Counted from the first letter of the stretch, positions 34,970 through 43,996 are shown. The stretch: 64,000 nucleotides of DNA from Ectorhizobium quercum (GCF_026552795.1 NZ_JANFPI010000002.1:744001-808000); one strand, 5' to 3'. The notes: generated from the letters alone by a model not told the origin. Program-made: numbers and translations.

Positions 34970-36274
34970 ATGTCTTTGTTTTTCAAGAAATATATGGCAG
35001 CCGCAGCCATCTCGCTCACGGCCTTCGGCCTTGCCGTTCCCGCTCACGCACAGGAAAAGCCCGCCTCGCTCGGCGTTGGCGTGTTCAGCTTCACCTCCGG
35101 TGCGACGGCGGCCTATGGCGTGCCCGGCCGCAATGCCGCCGAATTGATGATCGAGACGATCAACGCCAATGGCGGCATCGCCGGCGTGCCGCTCAAGGCG
35201 TCCTACGTGGACGAGGGACAGGGCACCGAAGGCGTCATCACCGAATTCCGCAAGCTGGCCGCCGATCCGGCCAACCAGGCGATGATCGCCGCGCTTTCAA
35301 GCGGCAACTGCATGGCGCTGGCGCCGGTGGTCGACGAACTGAAGATCCCGACGGTGGGCTGGAACTGCGACACGCATCAGCTTTTCGCCAAGAGCGCTCA
35401 CCCCTATTATTTCCGCCCGAACGGCAACACCGTGCCGGAATTCCTCGCCTATGCCTTCTACATGCTTTCGGTGAAGCCGGACGTGAAGACGGTGGCCATC
35501 ATCAACCCCGACTACGCCTTCGGCCATGACGCCGCCAACATCTTCAAGGCGGCCCTGAAGACCTTCAAGCCCGACGTCCAGGTGGTCGCGGAGCTGTTCC
35601 CGAAGCTCGGCTCGGCCACGTTCCAGACTGAAATCTCCCGTCTGACGACGGCCCGCCCGGATGTGATCTTCTCGAATCTGTGGGGCGGCGACCTCGAAAA
35701 CTTCGTCCGCCAGGCGACGCCGCGCGGCCTGTTCCGGTCGAGCCAGGCGATCTTCGCGCTCGGCGAATCCTCGTTGCAGAATGTCGCCATGCCGGAAGGC
35801 GCGATTATCGGCGTGCTCGGCGACGGCTGGTGGAACTCGCCGGACGCCGCCGCCAACCCGGACACCAAGGCATTCGCCGAAGCCTATCGCGCCAAATACG
35901 GCAGCTATCCCGTCTTCCCGGCCATGAAGATGGCCAACAGCTTCCTCTACCTGAAGCAGGCCTACGAGACGGCCATGCAGAAAAACGGCGGCACCTGGCC
36001 GAGCCGCGACGAAGTGGCCGAAGCCATGCGCGGCAGCACCGTCAAGACCTTCACCGGCACGACCGTGACGCGCGAGGACAATGACGGCATCGTCGACCAG
36101 ATCGTCGGCGTGACCGTCAAGTCGCCCGACTTCGACTTCCCGGTTCTCGGCGAGATGGTCCGCTACGACGGCGAGGCCTTGATGCCGCCGGTCGGAGAGG
36201 ATCCCATCGCCTGGATCTCGACCCTGCCGGCCGATCTCCTCGCCTCGCAGCCGAAGCCCGGCTCCTACAAGTAA
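34970..36274 (+). CDS. Branched-chain-type ABC transporter solute-binding protein, operon 2
   Basis: The 434-residue protein starts at the ATG at 34970 (AAAGAGGGG upstream). It has a Sec-type leader MSLFFKKYMAAAAISLTAFG ending AHAQEK. The HAAT fold is shown by LGVGVFSFTSGATAAYG, then AAELMIETINANGG, the ALSSGNCMALAPVVDELKIP block and AIINPDYAFGHD. It is more distant from the receptor at 19244 than the two operons' permeases would suggest, so the two transporters probably import different ligands; the monooxygenase/amidase genes next door suggest an aromatic amide or acid. Confidence 0.9.
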   Translation: MSLFFKKYMAAAAISLTAFGLAVPAHAQEKPASLGVGVFSFTSGATAAYGVPGRNAAELMIETINANGGIAGVPLKASYVDEGQGTEGVITEFRKLAADPANQAMIAALSSGNCMALAPVVDELKIPTVGWNCDTHQLFAKSAHPYYFRPNGNTVPEFLAYAFYMLSVKPDVKTVAIINPDYAFGHDAANIFKAALKTFKPDVQVVAELFPKLGSATFQTEISRLTTARPDVIFSNLWGGDLENFVRQATPRGLFRSSQAIFALGESSLQNVAMPEGAIIGVLGDGWWNSPDAAANPDTKAFAEAYRAKYGSYPVFPAMKMANSFLYLKQAYETAMQKNGGTWPSRDEVAEAMRGSTVKTFTGTTVTREDNDGIVDQIVGVTVKSPDFDFPVLGEMVRYDGEALMPPVGEDPIAWISTLPADLLASQPKPGSYK

Positions 36275-36292
36275 ACCCGTCGCCCGCTCTTT

Positions 36293-36321
36293 GCGCGGGA
36301 GGCCGTCAACGCCTCCCGCGC
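36293..36321 (+). promoter_or_regulatory. Hairpin between binding-protein gene and livH, operon 2
   Basis: GCGCGGGAGGC (36293-36303) and GCCTCCCGCGC (36311-36321) form a perfect 11-bp stem with a 7-nt loop, 19 bp after the binding-protein stop and without a U tract. It occupies the same place as the stem at 19195 in Liv operon 1. Confidence 0.75.
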
Positions 36322-36368
36322 CGTTACGCACGCAGGACCGGTGTGTCCTGGCGGGGCTGGAGTCTCAG

Positions 36369-37268
36369 ATGTTGCAAATCCTCGTTCCCCTGCTGATCGA
36401 TGCACTCGCCAACGCGGCATTGATCTTCTTCGTCGCCGTGGGCCTGACGCTGGTCTTCTCCGTGCTGCGCATCCTCAATGTCGCGCATGGCAGCTTCTAT
36501 TCCATCGGCGCCTATGCCGCCGCCTCGATCGGATTGTGGATCGTCGGCGCGGGCCTGCCCGGCTGGCTCACCTTTCCCTCGCTGGTTCTCAGCGCCGCCC
36601 TCGTCGCGGGCCTCTTCGGTCCCCTCATGGAAAAGGGGCTGGTGCGCTGGACCTACGGCAAGTCGGAAGCGGTGCAGATTCTCGTCACCTTCGGCCTCTT
36701 TCTCATTCTGGAAGATTTGCAGCGCATGGTCTTCGGCGTGAATTCCCTTTACGAGGACACGCCCATGCAGCTTCTCGGCTCGATCGAAATCGGCGGCGTC
36801 GTCTATCTCAACTACCAGCTCCTGCTCATCGCTCTGGCGGTGCTGACCATCGTCGGCCTGAAGCTCCTGATCGGCCATACCCGCATCGGCAGGCTGATCG
36901 CCGCCGTCGTCGCCGACCGCGAGGTGTCGCAGGCGATGGGCATCAACACCGACCGCGTCTTCATGCTCGCCTTCACGCTCGGCGTGTTCCTGGCGGCGCT
37001 GGGCGGCGCGTTCGCCACGCCCACCTCCGGCGTCACACCGGGGCTGGGCGCCGATACGATGGTGCTGGCCTTCGCGGTTGCGGCCATCGGCGGCCTCGGC
37101 CGCATCGAGGGTGCGGCGGTCGCCGCCGTCATCGTCGCGGTGGTGCGCGTGCTCGCCATCTATTACGCCCCGGCCTTCGATGCCGTCGCCCCCTATATCG
37201 TCATGCTTGTCGTTCTGCTGATCCGCCCCTACGGCCTGTTCGGCTCCGTCGCGACGAGGAGGATCTGA
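36369..37268 (+). CDS. livH: Branched-chain-type ABC transporter permease LivH, operon 2
   Basis: The 299-residue membrane protein starts at the ATG at 36369. It has IDALANAALIFFVAVGLTLVFSVLRILNVAHGSFYSIG and the VVADREVSQAMGINTDRVF cytoplasmic loop typical of LivH. It is 2 bp upstream of the LivM start. Confidence 0.92.
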   Translation: MLQILVPLLIDALANAALIFFVAVGLTLVFSVLRILNVAHGSFYSIGAYAAASIGLWIVGAGLPGWLTFPSLVLSAALVAGLFGPLMEKGLVRWTYGKSEAVQILVTFGLFLILEDLQRMVFGVNSLYEDTPMQLLGSIEIGGVVYLNYQLLLIALAVLTIVGLKLLIGHTRIGRLIAAVVADREVSQAMGINTDRVFMLAFTLGVFLAALGGAFATPTSGVTPGLGADTMVLAFAVAAIGGLGRIEGAAVAAVIVAVVRVLAIYYAPAFDAVAPYIVMLVVLLIRPYGLFGSVATRRI

Positions 37269-37270
37269 CC

Positions 37271-38203
37271 ATGCGTACCACGTTCTTCGCCATCGCAGGC
37301 GTTGCGGCCATCGCGGTCGTCGGCATCGCCGCGCCCTGGCTGCAATTCATGCTCACCCTGTCCGTCGCAAAGGGCTTCGCCGCCCTTGGCGTTGCCGTGC
37401 TCCTGCGCGCCGGGCTGATTTCCATCGGCCATGCCATGTTCTTCGCCATCGGTGCCTATGTCGTCGCCTTTCTCGGGCGGGACGCCGGGGTGAGCGATTT
37501 CATCCTGCTCCTCGTCTCGGCCACGGTCGTTTCGGGGCTGGCCGGCCTCGTCGTCGGCGCCTTCATGGTTCGCTACCGGGCGATCTTCTTCGCCATGCTC
37601 AATCTCGCCGTTTCGATGGTGCTGTTCTCGCTGTTGTCGAAGCTCTACAACGTGACCGGCGGCACCGACGGCATGCGCGTCGTCAGCCCGACCTTCTTCG
37701 GGCTCGCACCTGGCGAGCAGGCCATCGACCTGATCCTTTTCCTCGCCTGCCTCGCCCTCATTCTCGTCGTCGGTCTCCTCGTTCATGCCTATCTGAAAAG
37801 CCCGCTCGGCCATGCGCTTTCGGCGGTTCACACCAACGAGGTGCGGCTCGAATATCTGAGCGTGCCGGTCGGCGGCGTGCTGCTGGTCGCCTATGTCGTC
37901 TCGGCGGCGCTGGCGGGGCTCGGCGGTGCGTTTGCGGCGCTGACCATCGGCCATGTCCTGCCGGAGATGGCATTCTGGACGGAATCCGGCCACCTGATCC
38001 TGGTTGCGGCGCTCGGCGGCATCGGCGGCGTGAGCGGCCCCTTCATCGGCGCGATCTTCCTCGAAATCGTCCACACGATCGCCGCCAGCTATACCGACGC
38101 CTGGAGCATGATCGTCGGCATCGCCCTTCTTGTCGTCATCTTCTTCCTGCCGAGCGGCCTTTACGGGCTGCTCAACCGCAAAAGCAAGGGAGCCGTGGCA
38201 TGA
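37271..38203 (+). CDS. livM: Branched-chain-type ABC transporter permease LivM, operon 2
   Basis: The 310-residue membrane protein has LLRAGLISIGHAMFFAIGAY, the FAMLNLAVSMVLFSLLSKLYNVTGG substrate-pore helix, the AVHTNEVRLEYLSV loop and the late AALGGIGGVSGPFIGA. Its stop overlaps the LivG start by ATGA. Confidence 0.92.
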   Translation: MRTTFFAIAGVAAIAVVGIAAPWLQFMLTLSVAKGFAALGVAVLLRAGLISIGHAMFFAIGAYVVAFLGRDAGVSDFILLLVSATVVSGLAGLVVGAFMVRYRAIFFAMLNLAVSMVLFSLLSKLYNVTGGTDGMRVVSPTFFGLAPGEQAIDLILFLACLALILVVGLLVHAYLKSPLGHALSAVHTNEVRLEYLSVPVGGVLLVAYVVSAALAGLGGAFAALTIGHVLPEMAFWTESGHLILVAALGGIGGVSGPFIGAIFLEIVHTIAASYTDAWSMIVGIALLVVIFFLPSGLYGLLNRKSKGAVA

Positions 38204-38946
38204 GCGCGCCGCTTCTCAAAGCCGAGAACCTGCAAGTGTCGTTCCACGGCGTGAAGGCTGCCGACGGCGTCAACATGGAGATCGCCGAAGGCGAGTTCCT
38301 GGCGATCATCGGCCCGAACGGCTCGGGCAAGACGACCTTCCTCAATCTCTGCACCGGCTATATCCGCCCCGTCGCGGGCGAAGTCTATCTCGACGGTCGG
38401 CCGATCACCCGGCTGGCGCCGCGCACCATCGCCCGGCGCGGCATCGCCCGCGCCTTCCAGATCCCGCAGCTCTTCTCCGACCAGCGGGTGATCGACAACC
38501 TCATGCTCTCCATCGCGGCGCGCAGCGGGTTGTGGGACGCCCTGCGCCCCCTCGACCGGCCGCAATGGCGCGACGAGGCGATGGCGCTCCTGGAGATGTT
38601 CAACCTCGCCAGCTGCGCCGAAGACATCGCCATGACGCTGCCGGAAGGCCGCCGCAAGCTGATCGACATCGCCATCGCGATGGCGTTGAAGCCCCGGCTG
38701 GTGCTGCTCGACGAGCCGACCAGCGGCGTCAGCGCCATCGAGCGGTTCGGCCTGATGGAAACACTGATGGGTGCCCTGAAGAAGGCGGGCGTCACCGCGC
38801 TTTTCGTGGAGCACGACATGGACGTCGTGGCGCGTTATGCCGACCGCGTGGTGGTCTGGGAGCGCGGGCATGTCATGGCGGAGGGCAAGCCCGACGTCGT
38901 GCTCAACGACCCGCGTGTCATCGAGAATGTGGTGGGGGTAGCCTGA
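38200..38946 (+). CDS. livG: Branched-chain-type ABC transporter ATPase LivG, operon 2
   Basis: The 248-residue protein has Walker A GPNGSGKTT, RAFQIPQLF as the Q-loop, the signature region as LPEGRRKLIDIAIAM without GGQ, and Walker B LVLLDEPTSGVS with the switch His in FVEHDMDVVAR. The relaxed signature parallels LivG of operon 1. Confidence 0.92.
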   Translation: MSAPLLKAENLQVSFHGVKAADGVNMEIAEGEFLAIIGPNGSGKTTFLNLCTGYIRPVAGEVYLDGRPITRLAPRTIARRGIARAFQIPQLFSDQRVIDNLMLSIAARSGLWDALRPLDRPQWRDEAMALLEMFNLASCAEDIAMTLPEGRRKLIDIAIAMALKPRLVLLDEPTSGVSAIERFGLMETLMGALKKAGVTALFVEHDMDVVARYADRVVVWERGHVMAEGKPDVVLNDPRVIENVVGVA

Positions 38947-39602
38947 TGCTGAGCCTTTCGTCCGTTAATGTCGAGATCGCCGGCATCCAGATCCTGCGCG
39001 ATATCACCTTCGAGCTGAAACCGGGGCTGACCACCGTGCTGATCGGCCGCAACGGCGCCGGCAAGACCACCCTGCTCAGAACCATCATGGGCCTTTTACC
39101 GCTGAAAAGCGGCAGCCTGTCGCTGGGCGGTGCCGATCTTGCCGCCGAGCCCGCCTTCGCCCGCGCCGGCCACGGCATCGGCTATGCGCCGGAGGACCGG
39201 CGGCTCATCCCGGAATTCTCGGTGGAGGACAACATCACGCTTCCCGCCCTCGCCCTGAAGCTTCCCGCCGCCGAGACCCGCCGGCGGCTGGACGAGGTCT
39301 ATACGCTGCTGCCGGAACTTCAGGCCATGCGCAAGCGTCCGGGCGGCGGTGTTTCCGGCGGCCAGGGCAAGATGGTCGCGCTCGGGCGCGCGCTCATGGT
39401 GGCCGAGAAGGTGCTGATGCTGGACGAACCGTTCCAGGGTCTGGCTCCGGCGCTGGCGCTTGAATATGCGCGCACGCTCGACCGGCTACGCAAGGAAAAA
39501 CCGTCGCTCGCCCTGTTCGTCACGGAATCGAGCCCGAACCTCCTGCAAAAGATCACCGACGTGATGCTTCGCATCGAGCGCGGCTCCATCGAAAACAGTT
39601 AG
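38946..39602 (+). CDS. livF: Branched-chain-type ABC transporter ATPase LivF, operon 2
   Basis: The 218-residue protein starts at the ATG at 38946, sharing one base with the LivG stop. It has Walker A GRNGAGKTT, YAPEDRRLIPEFSVEDN, signature VSGGQGKMVALGRALM and Walker B VLMLDEPFQGLAP. The switch His is replaced (LFVTESSPN), which is unusual because most ABC ATPases have His there. Last gene of the operon, followed by a hairpin. Confidence 0.9.
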   Translation: MLSLSSVNVEIAGIQILRDITFELKPGLTTVLIGRNGAGKTTLLRTIMGLLPLKSGSLSLGGADLAAEPAFARAGHGIGYAPEDRRLIPEFSVEDNITLPALALKLPAAETRRRLDEVYTLLPELQAMRKRPGGGVSGGQGKMVALGRALMVAEKVLMLDEPFQGLAPALALEYARTLDRLRKEKPSLALFVTESSPNLLQKITDVMLRIERGSIENS

Positions 39603-39611
39603 CGGACATTT

Positions 39612-39645
39612 CCGGCGGCCATGCCGCCGGGTTTGCCATCTTTCC
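39612..39645 (+). terminator. Terminator-like hairpin after Liv operon 2
   Basis: CCGGCGGC (39612-39619) pairs with GCCGCCGG (39623-39630) around a CAT loop, followed by GTTTGCCATCTTT. It lies 10 bp after the livF stop. The U tract is interrupted, so efficiency may be partial. Confidence 0.6.
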
Positions 39646-39881
39646 AAACCGAAGCTTACCAGCGCCAGCGCCACGGCGCTGTCGAGGAAGGCCCCAACGC
39701 CTGACTGCACCGCAAAGATCGCGCAGAAGGCGATGATCGCCGCCGTCATCATGTCGAGCGCAATCATCCGATCGGCGAGCAACGGTCCCCGCCGGAGCCG
39801 GATGAACCCGACTGCGATAGAGAGCACGATCAGGGTCAGCCCGATCTTCACGCAGACATCCAGAAACCCCTGAGCGGTCAT
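39640..39881 (-). pseudogene. mrpF: Truncated MrpF/PhaF (Na+/H+ antiporter subunit F)
   Basis: The first 78 residues match MrpF: three hydrophobic segments and the RRGPLLADRMIALDMM motif, then a stretch reading AVALALVSFG, after which the frame runs into unrelated DNA antisense to livF. An MrpF is about 90 residues, so only the last helix end is lost. The start overlaps the MrpE-like fragment by ATGA, as in intact mrp operons. With MrpD and E broken upstream, it cannot form a working antiporter by itself. Confidence 0.78.
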
Positions 39882-40535
39882 CGGAATATGTCCCTAACGC
39901 GATACTCCATGCCGGATTTGAGTTCCGCGACGAGGGCGTCCGGATCTTCGGCATAGATCGAGTGAATGGCGAGAAAACTGCGATCCGGCGCCACGTCCAG
40001 CGTCAGCGTGCCGGGGGTGAGCGAGATCAGGTTGGCGACAAGGAAGATTTCAAGGTCACTCTGCACGTCGAGCGGCATGGTGACGATAGCTGGATGCAGC
40101 TTTGGCCGTGGCGCGATGCAGTCGCGCCACATGGATGCAGGACAGGACCAGTTCCTTCACGAAATAGGCCGCCAGCACGAAGCCTTGCAGCAGGGCGCGG
40201 AAATACCCCGTGTCGCCATTACGGCCGATCAGATCGCGACCGAACCAGAGGGCACAGTAGCCCAGCAAGGTCTGGAGCAGCGCGTAATAGCCGAACCGTG
40301 CGCTTGCCTGTCCGATCTCGGCCAGTGACCGTACGGCGACCGCAAGGCCGATGATTGCGGTGATCGTCACCATTGCGGCGGCAAGATAATCGGCAACCAG
40401 CGTAATGCCGAACGGGGCGGCCCAACCGCTCATCTGCCCGGCAATGACGCCATGCGCAACGACCTCGGCCGCCAGCAGGCCGGCGAGCACAAGAGAGGCG
40501 AGTGCGCCGGATAATACTATGGTCTGGCGCAGTTC
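39878..40535 (-). pseudogene. Remnant of MrpD and MrpE fused by deletion and frameshift
   Basis: From 40526 downward the frame reads an MrpD interior: SGWAAPFGITLVADYLAAAMV, then about 60 residues more, ending at the LGYCAL segment near 40253. It then passes in frame into an MrpE-like section (RALLQGFVLAAYFVKELVL). Around 40100-40130 a frameshift moves the MrpE C-terminus, HPAIVTMPLDVQSDLEIFLV through YRVRDIFR, to another frame. Most of MrpD and the N-terminus of MrpE are missing. This is a decayed multisubunit Na+(K+)/H+ antiporter locus. Confidence 0.75.
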
Positions 40536-40553
40536 CTCACCGCGGCAAAACAC

Positions 40554-41198
40554 CTATTCCATACTGGCGGAGACCCTCCGGAAATGCCTTATCCCGTGGG
40601 GCCAACCCGAGTGAAGCACTGAGAGAATAGACTGGTGACATAGCCCATGTCGTCGCAATCGCAACCGATCCTCCCCGTGGGGGATAGATATAGCGCAAAT
40701 GTCGTTCTCCGTTTCATCGTTCACTGCCCGCCATTCGCCGCCGATTGCCGCACCGCCGTCCGATGGATTTGAGAGGCAATTGGCGGCCCCGGATTCCTCA
40801 GTTTCCAACCTTTCACTGAGATGATGCTCTATCCGGCTGCACCAGCTTCCTGGCTGGCGGATACAAAAGTCTGCAAATCTGGAAATGAAGCGCAGCGCCG
40901 ATGATGGAGGTGACTTTACACCGCGGCGATGTTACCGGAAGCTGGCATGGGTGCTTCAGGGCACGTCCCGGCGCCGGGAGAGGATCAACAGGCAATGAAC
41001 GACGGCAGTCGATCTTCCAGCATGCAGGAAACGATCCGGGCCTGATCTGCCGACCGTCCCGGTGCTTCCTGCCGTAATCAGGGGACCGTGCATGATCCCG
41101 ATGGTCTGCGTTTCGCCAGTCGACGTCCATCCTGTTGCCTGCCTGGTTTCCTGGCTTCGGGGGGCGTTTCATGCAACGCAGCCGACAGGAGCGCCGGG
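40554..41198. other. Non-coding stretch between two pseudogenes
   Basis: No open frame in these 645 bp has a ribosome site or a recognisable domain on either strand. It lies between the mrp remnants and the ABC transporter remnants and is probably deletion debris. Confidence 0.5.
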
Positions 41199-41630
41199 AT
41201 GATCTTTCCGCCCACCACCTCCTCCAGGGCATCGCATCGCGCTCTGGCACTGTGGGATCTTGTCGCCATGCTGCTCGTCCTGGCCAGCTTGGTCCTACTC
41301 GCGCAGGGCAGCCGCGGCCTCCTGCAACCTTTGCCCGGGCCGGGCGTCGGTGCGATTAGCCTCGATCCCCACGCCCTGCCGGAATACGCGCTGCGCACCT
41401 CGCTCAGGATGCTGGCGGCGATGGCGCTCTCGCTCCTCTTCACCTTCACCTATGCCACCTGGGCGGCGAAGATCCGGCGGGCGGAACAGGTGCTGATCCC
41501 GCTGCTCGGCATCCTCCAGTCGGTGCCGATCCTCGGCTTCATTTCGGTCAGCGTGGTGTTCTTCATGTCGCTGGCACCGGGGCGGATGCTGGGGGCCGAG
41601 ATGGCCGCCGTCTTCGCCATCTTCACCAGC
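41199..41630 (+). pseudogene. Truncated TauC/NitT-type ABC permease (N-terminal part)
   Basis: The native start seems preserved: ATG at 41199 with CAGGAGCG upstream, then ALWDLVAMLLVLASLVLL and SLRMLAAMALSLLFTFTYAT. The segment from [10 protein letters not shown] to the FAIFTS end follows. This matches the first third of long NitT-type permeases. At 41630 it breaks off and is joined directly to ATPase sequence in another reading frame, so the rest of the permease has been deleted. Confidence 0.75.
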
Positions 41631-41920
41631 CGAGATCGTCGGCCTGCTCGGCCGGTCGGGCTCGGGCAAGTCGACGCTGCTGCGGCTCATCGCCGGCCTC
41701 TCCGAGCCTTCGGCCGGCGTGATCACCTATCTCGGACGGGAAGTGACAGCACCGCCGCCGGGCGTCGCTATGGTGTTCCAGAGTTCCGCCCTGTTCCCTT
41801 GGCTCACCGTGCTGGAGAACGTGCAGCTCGGGCTGGACGGCTTCGAATCCGCCTATTCGCTATGCAGAAATCTTCGCCTATGACGACCACATGCATGTGT
41901 TCAGCCTGGACAACCCATGA
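41631..41920 (+). pseudogene. Internally deleted TauB/NitT-type ABC ATPase
   Basis: Starting at 41632 the frame reads [20 protein letters not shown] (Walker A) through [20 protein letters not shown] (Q-loop), then stops matching at about 41850. In a different frame, 41861-41920 encodes [19 protein letters not shown] and a stop, resembling the C-terminal tail of such ATPases. The signature, Walker B and switch are missing. Its TGA overlaps an ATG at 41917 that is in frame with the universal stress protein gene. Confidence 0.72.
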
Positions 41921-41937
41921 CGCAGGAGGCAGCGACG

Positions 41938-42828
41938 ATGGAAAAGATAAACACGGTTCTTGCCGCGCTCGATCTCGAGGCCGGCGGCGATGCGGTGCTG
42001 GCCCGGGCGGTACAGCTCGCAAGTGCGCATGCGGCGTGGCTGGTCGTATTGCACGTCATAGAAGCGGAACCGTTGCCGCCGACTGCCGCCCACATGAATC
42101 TCACCGAAAGCGAATTGCGAGCGACGTTCGAACGACAGGCGATTGCCGCAATAGAGACGCAACTGATCGAAAACGACCGGACGCGCCGAACTGACGTGCG
42201 TGTGGCATTCGGATCGCCGCACGAGGTCATCACGCATGTGGCGCGCGAGCAGCACGCCGATGTCGTCGTTGTCGGGCCAGGTAAGGGCCGCACCCTCAAG
42301 GACAAGATCCTCGGTTCGACGGCGGACAGGGTCATCAGGGCATCCGCTGCGCCGGTTCTCGTCGTCAGAAAGCCATCGGCGGAGCCTTATCGAAGCGTGA
42401 CGGTCGCCATCGACGGCTCGCCGCTATCGGCAAGAGCCTTCACCGAAGTCCGCAGGCTGGTGCCGGACGCCGCCCTCCAACTGGTTCACGCCGCCGACAT
42501 TCCGCTCACGTTCCAGCAGGCACTGCTGCGCGCCGGGACGTCGCAGGCCGAGATGGAACGATACCGCGCGACGCGGGCCGACAAGGCGCGTGAGGAGCTT
42601 TCCACCTTCCAGCGCGCGCTCCCGGGAGCGGAGACGTTTCCCGTCCACGTCCTCGATGGCGAGCCCGGTCCGGCCCTGGTGCGCCTTTCGAAAAGCGCGC
42701 GCCTCGACCTGCTGGCCTTGGGCTCGCACGGACGAGGCGCGGCTCTGCAAGCCCTTCTCGGCAGCGTGGCGCGGCGTGTGCTCGGGCAGGCCTCCTGCGA
42801 CGTCCTGGTCGTACCCGGCCGGCAATGA
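41938..42828 (+). CDS. Tandem universal stress protein (two UspA domains)
   Basis: The 296-residue protein starts at the ATG at 41938 behind AGGAGGC; an ATG seven codons upstream is also in frame. Two UspA domains lie at about residues 3-148 and 152-296. Both have the ATP-binding loop G-x2-G-x9-G-S/T: GPGKGRTLKDKILGST and GSHGRGAALQALLGSV. Tandem Usp proteins of this kind are induced in rhizobia by low oxygen or starvation. It appears intact although surrounded by pseudogenes. Confidence 0.9.
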   Translation: MEKINTVLAALDLEAGGDAVLARAVQLASAHAAWLVVLHVIEAEPLPPTAAHMNLTESELRATFERQAIAAIETQLIENDRTRRTDVRVAFGSPHEVITHVAREQHADVVVVGPGKGRTLKDKILGSTADRVIRASAAPVLVVRKPSAEPYRSVTVAIDGSPLSARAFTEVRRLVPDAALQLVHAADIPLTFQQALLRAGTSQAEMERYRATRADKAREELSTFQRALPGAETFPVHVLDGEPGPALVRLSKSARLDLLALGSHGRGAALQALLGSVARRVLGQASCDVLVVPGRQ

Positions 42829-42877
42829 AAGGGAGCCGCGTGTGGAGCCTGCCCTGAGACTTCCTTGGCCGCAGCCG

Positions 42878-43996
42878 TTAGAGCGGGCTTCTCAGAATCG
42901 CGGCAAGCGATTTCTGGTCCGGGATGTCGTCTTTGCGCACCCCGAGCACCTTTGCACCTGATCGCAGCGCTCGGCCGGCGATTTCATCCACGACGCCGTA
43001 ATTGTGAGCGTCACCGGTCTCGTCGAACGTCACGGCGCCGGTTTCTTCGTCCACCCTGCCGTCCACGACATTGTCGATGTCCACCAGTAAGGCGTCGATG
43101 TTGCCGAACGTTGCCGCCCGGGCGGCGTCGGAAATGTCATTCGTGGCGCGGCGCTGGCTCTTGCGCGTTTCGAAAAGAGCCCGGAAGTCCGCGATCTGCT
43201 TTTCGTAATACGCGTCGAGGATCGGGCGCGCAGCACTTGCGAGATCGGCGTCGCTGGTTCTGTCGTGGCTTCCCGAAATGGCCTGCGGCAGGACGGTGAT
43301 TGCGCTTACGGCGCGGAAAATGGCCTCGACGGGCTGTGTCGCGGCAAGAATGACGGGAATGTCGCTGACGGCGAGGATCGGACGCAGGGCTGCATCGACC
43401 TTGCGCACATATTGCGCCAGCCGCGTTTTCTGTCCCTCGCCGCCCTGAACGCGGCCGCTCGGCGAACGATCGTTGATCGTAGACTTGCCGACGGCGCTGG
43501 CCGCGTCCTTCGGCAGATCGGGCACCTTCACCGTCGCCGCAGGCAGGTCGGCGGAAACCTCCACCAGCCGCACCGCATTTTCCGAAATCGCCAGCACATA
43601 CGCCGCGTGCGGGAAGGTGATGGCGCGGATCAGCGGTTTGAGGTGGAAGCGGTCCGACACCTCGACGATCGCGCTCAGCTTGTTGGCCAGCCGGTACGTG
43701 CGCAACGAATCCGGGGTGACGAAGACGGCAAGGCTGTGCGCCTGGAACCGCCAGAACTCCTCGTCGTCTGCCAGATCATCCAGATGCTCTTGCAGGGCCG
43801 CCAGCCGCCTCTTGTCCGTTGCGGCCTCGTTAAGCTGCCTGACCGCCTCCTTCGCAAGATTGGAAAACTCGATCCGCGACTGCTGGATATCCTGGGTGAT
43901 CGGCGTCGTCGGCAGATAGATCGACATGCAGACATCCGCACGCAGCTCGTTCAGAAAGGCCAGGTCACGGGATGTTGGGGTGTCGACATAGAGCAT
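42878..43996 (-). CDS. baeRF-like protein (bacterial eRF1-related family)
   Basis: The 372-residue protein has AAGGAGATACCCC before the ATG at 43996. It opens MLYVDTPTSRDLAFLNELRADVCMSIYLPT, which I associate with the bacterial archaeo-eukaryotic release-factor-like families. It has a central FVTPDSLRTYRLANKLS region and a C-terminal part with DIDNVVDGRVDEETGAV and SGAKVLGVRKDDIP resembling the eRF1 domain-3/L7Ae-like end. Such proteins are thought to act on ribosomes or ribosome rescue, but no function is proven. It converges with the universal stress gene; the two are often stress-related neighbours. Confidence 0.65.
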   Translation of the reverse strand: MLYVDTPTSRDLAFLNELRADVCMSIYLPTTPITQDIQQSRIEFSNLAKEAVRQLNEAATDKRRLAALQEHLDDLADDEEFWRFQAHSLAVFVTPDSLRTYRLANKLSAIVEVSDRFHLKPLIRAITFPHAAYVLAISENAVRLVEVSADLPAATVKVPDLPKDAASAVGKSTINDRSPSGRVQGGEGQKTRLAQYVRKVDAALRPILAVSDIPVILAATQPVEAIFRAVSAITVLPQAISGSHDRTSDADLASAARPILDAYYEKQIADFRALFETRKSQRRATNDISDAARAATFGNIDALLVDIDNVVDGRVDEETGAVTFDETGDAHNYGVVDEIAGRALRSGAKVLGVRKDDIPDQKSLAAILRSPL

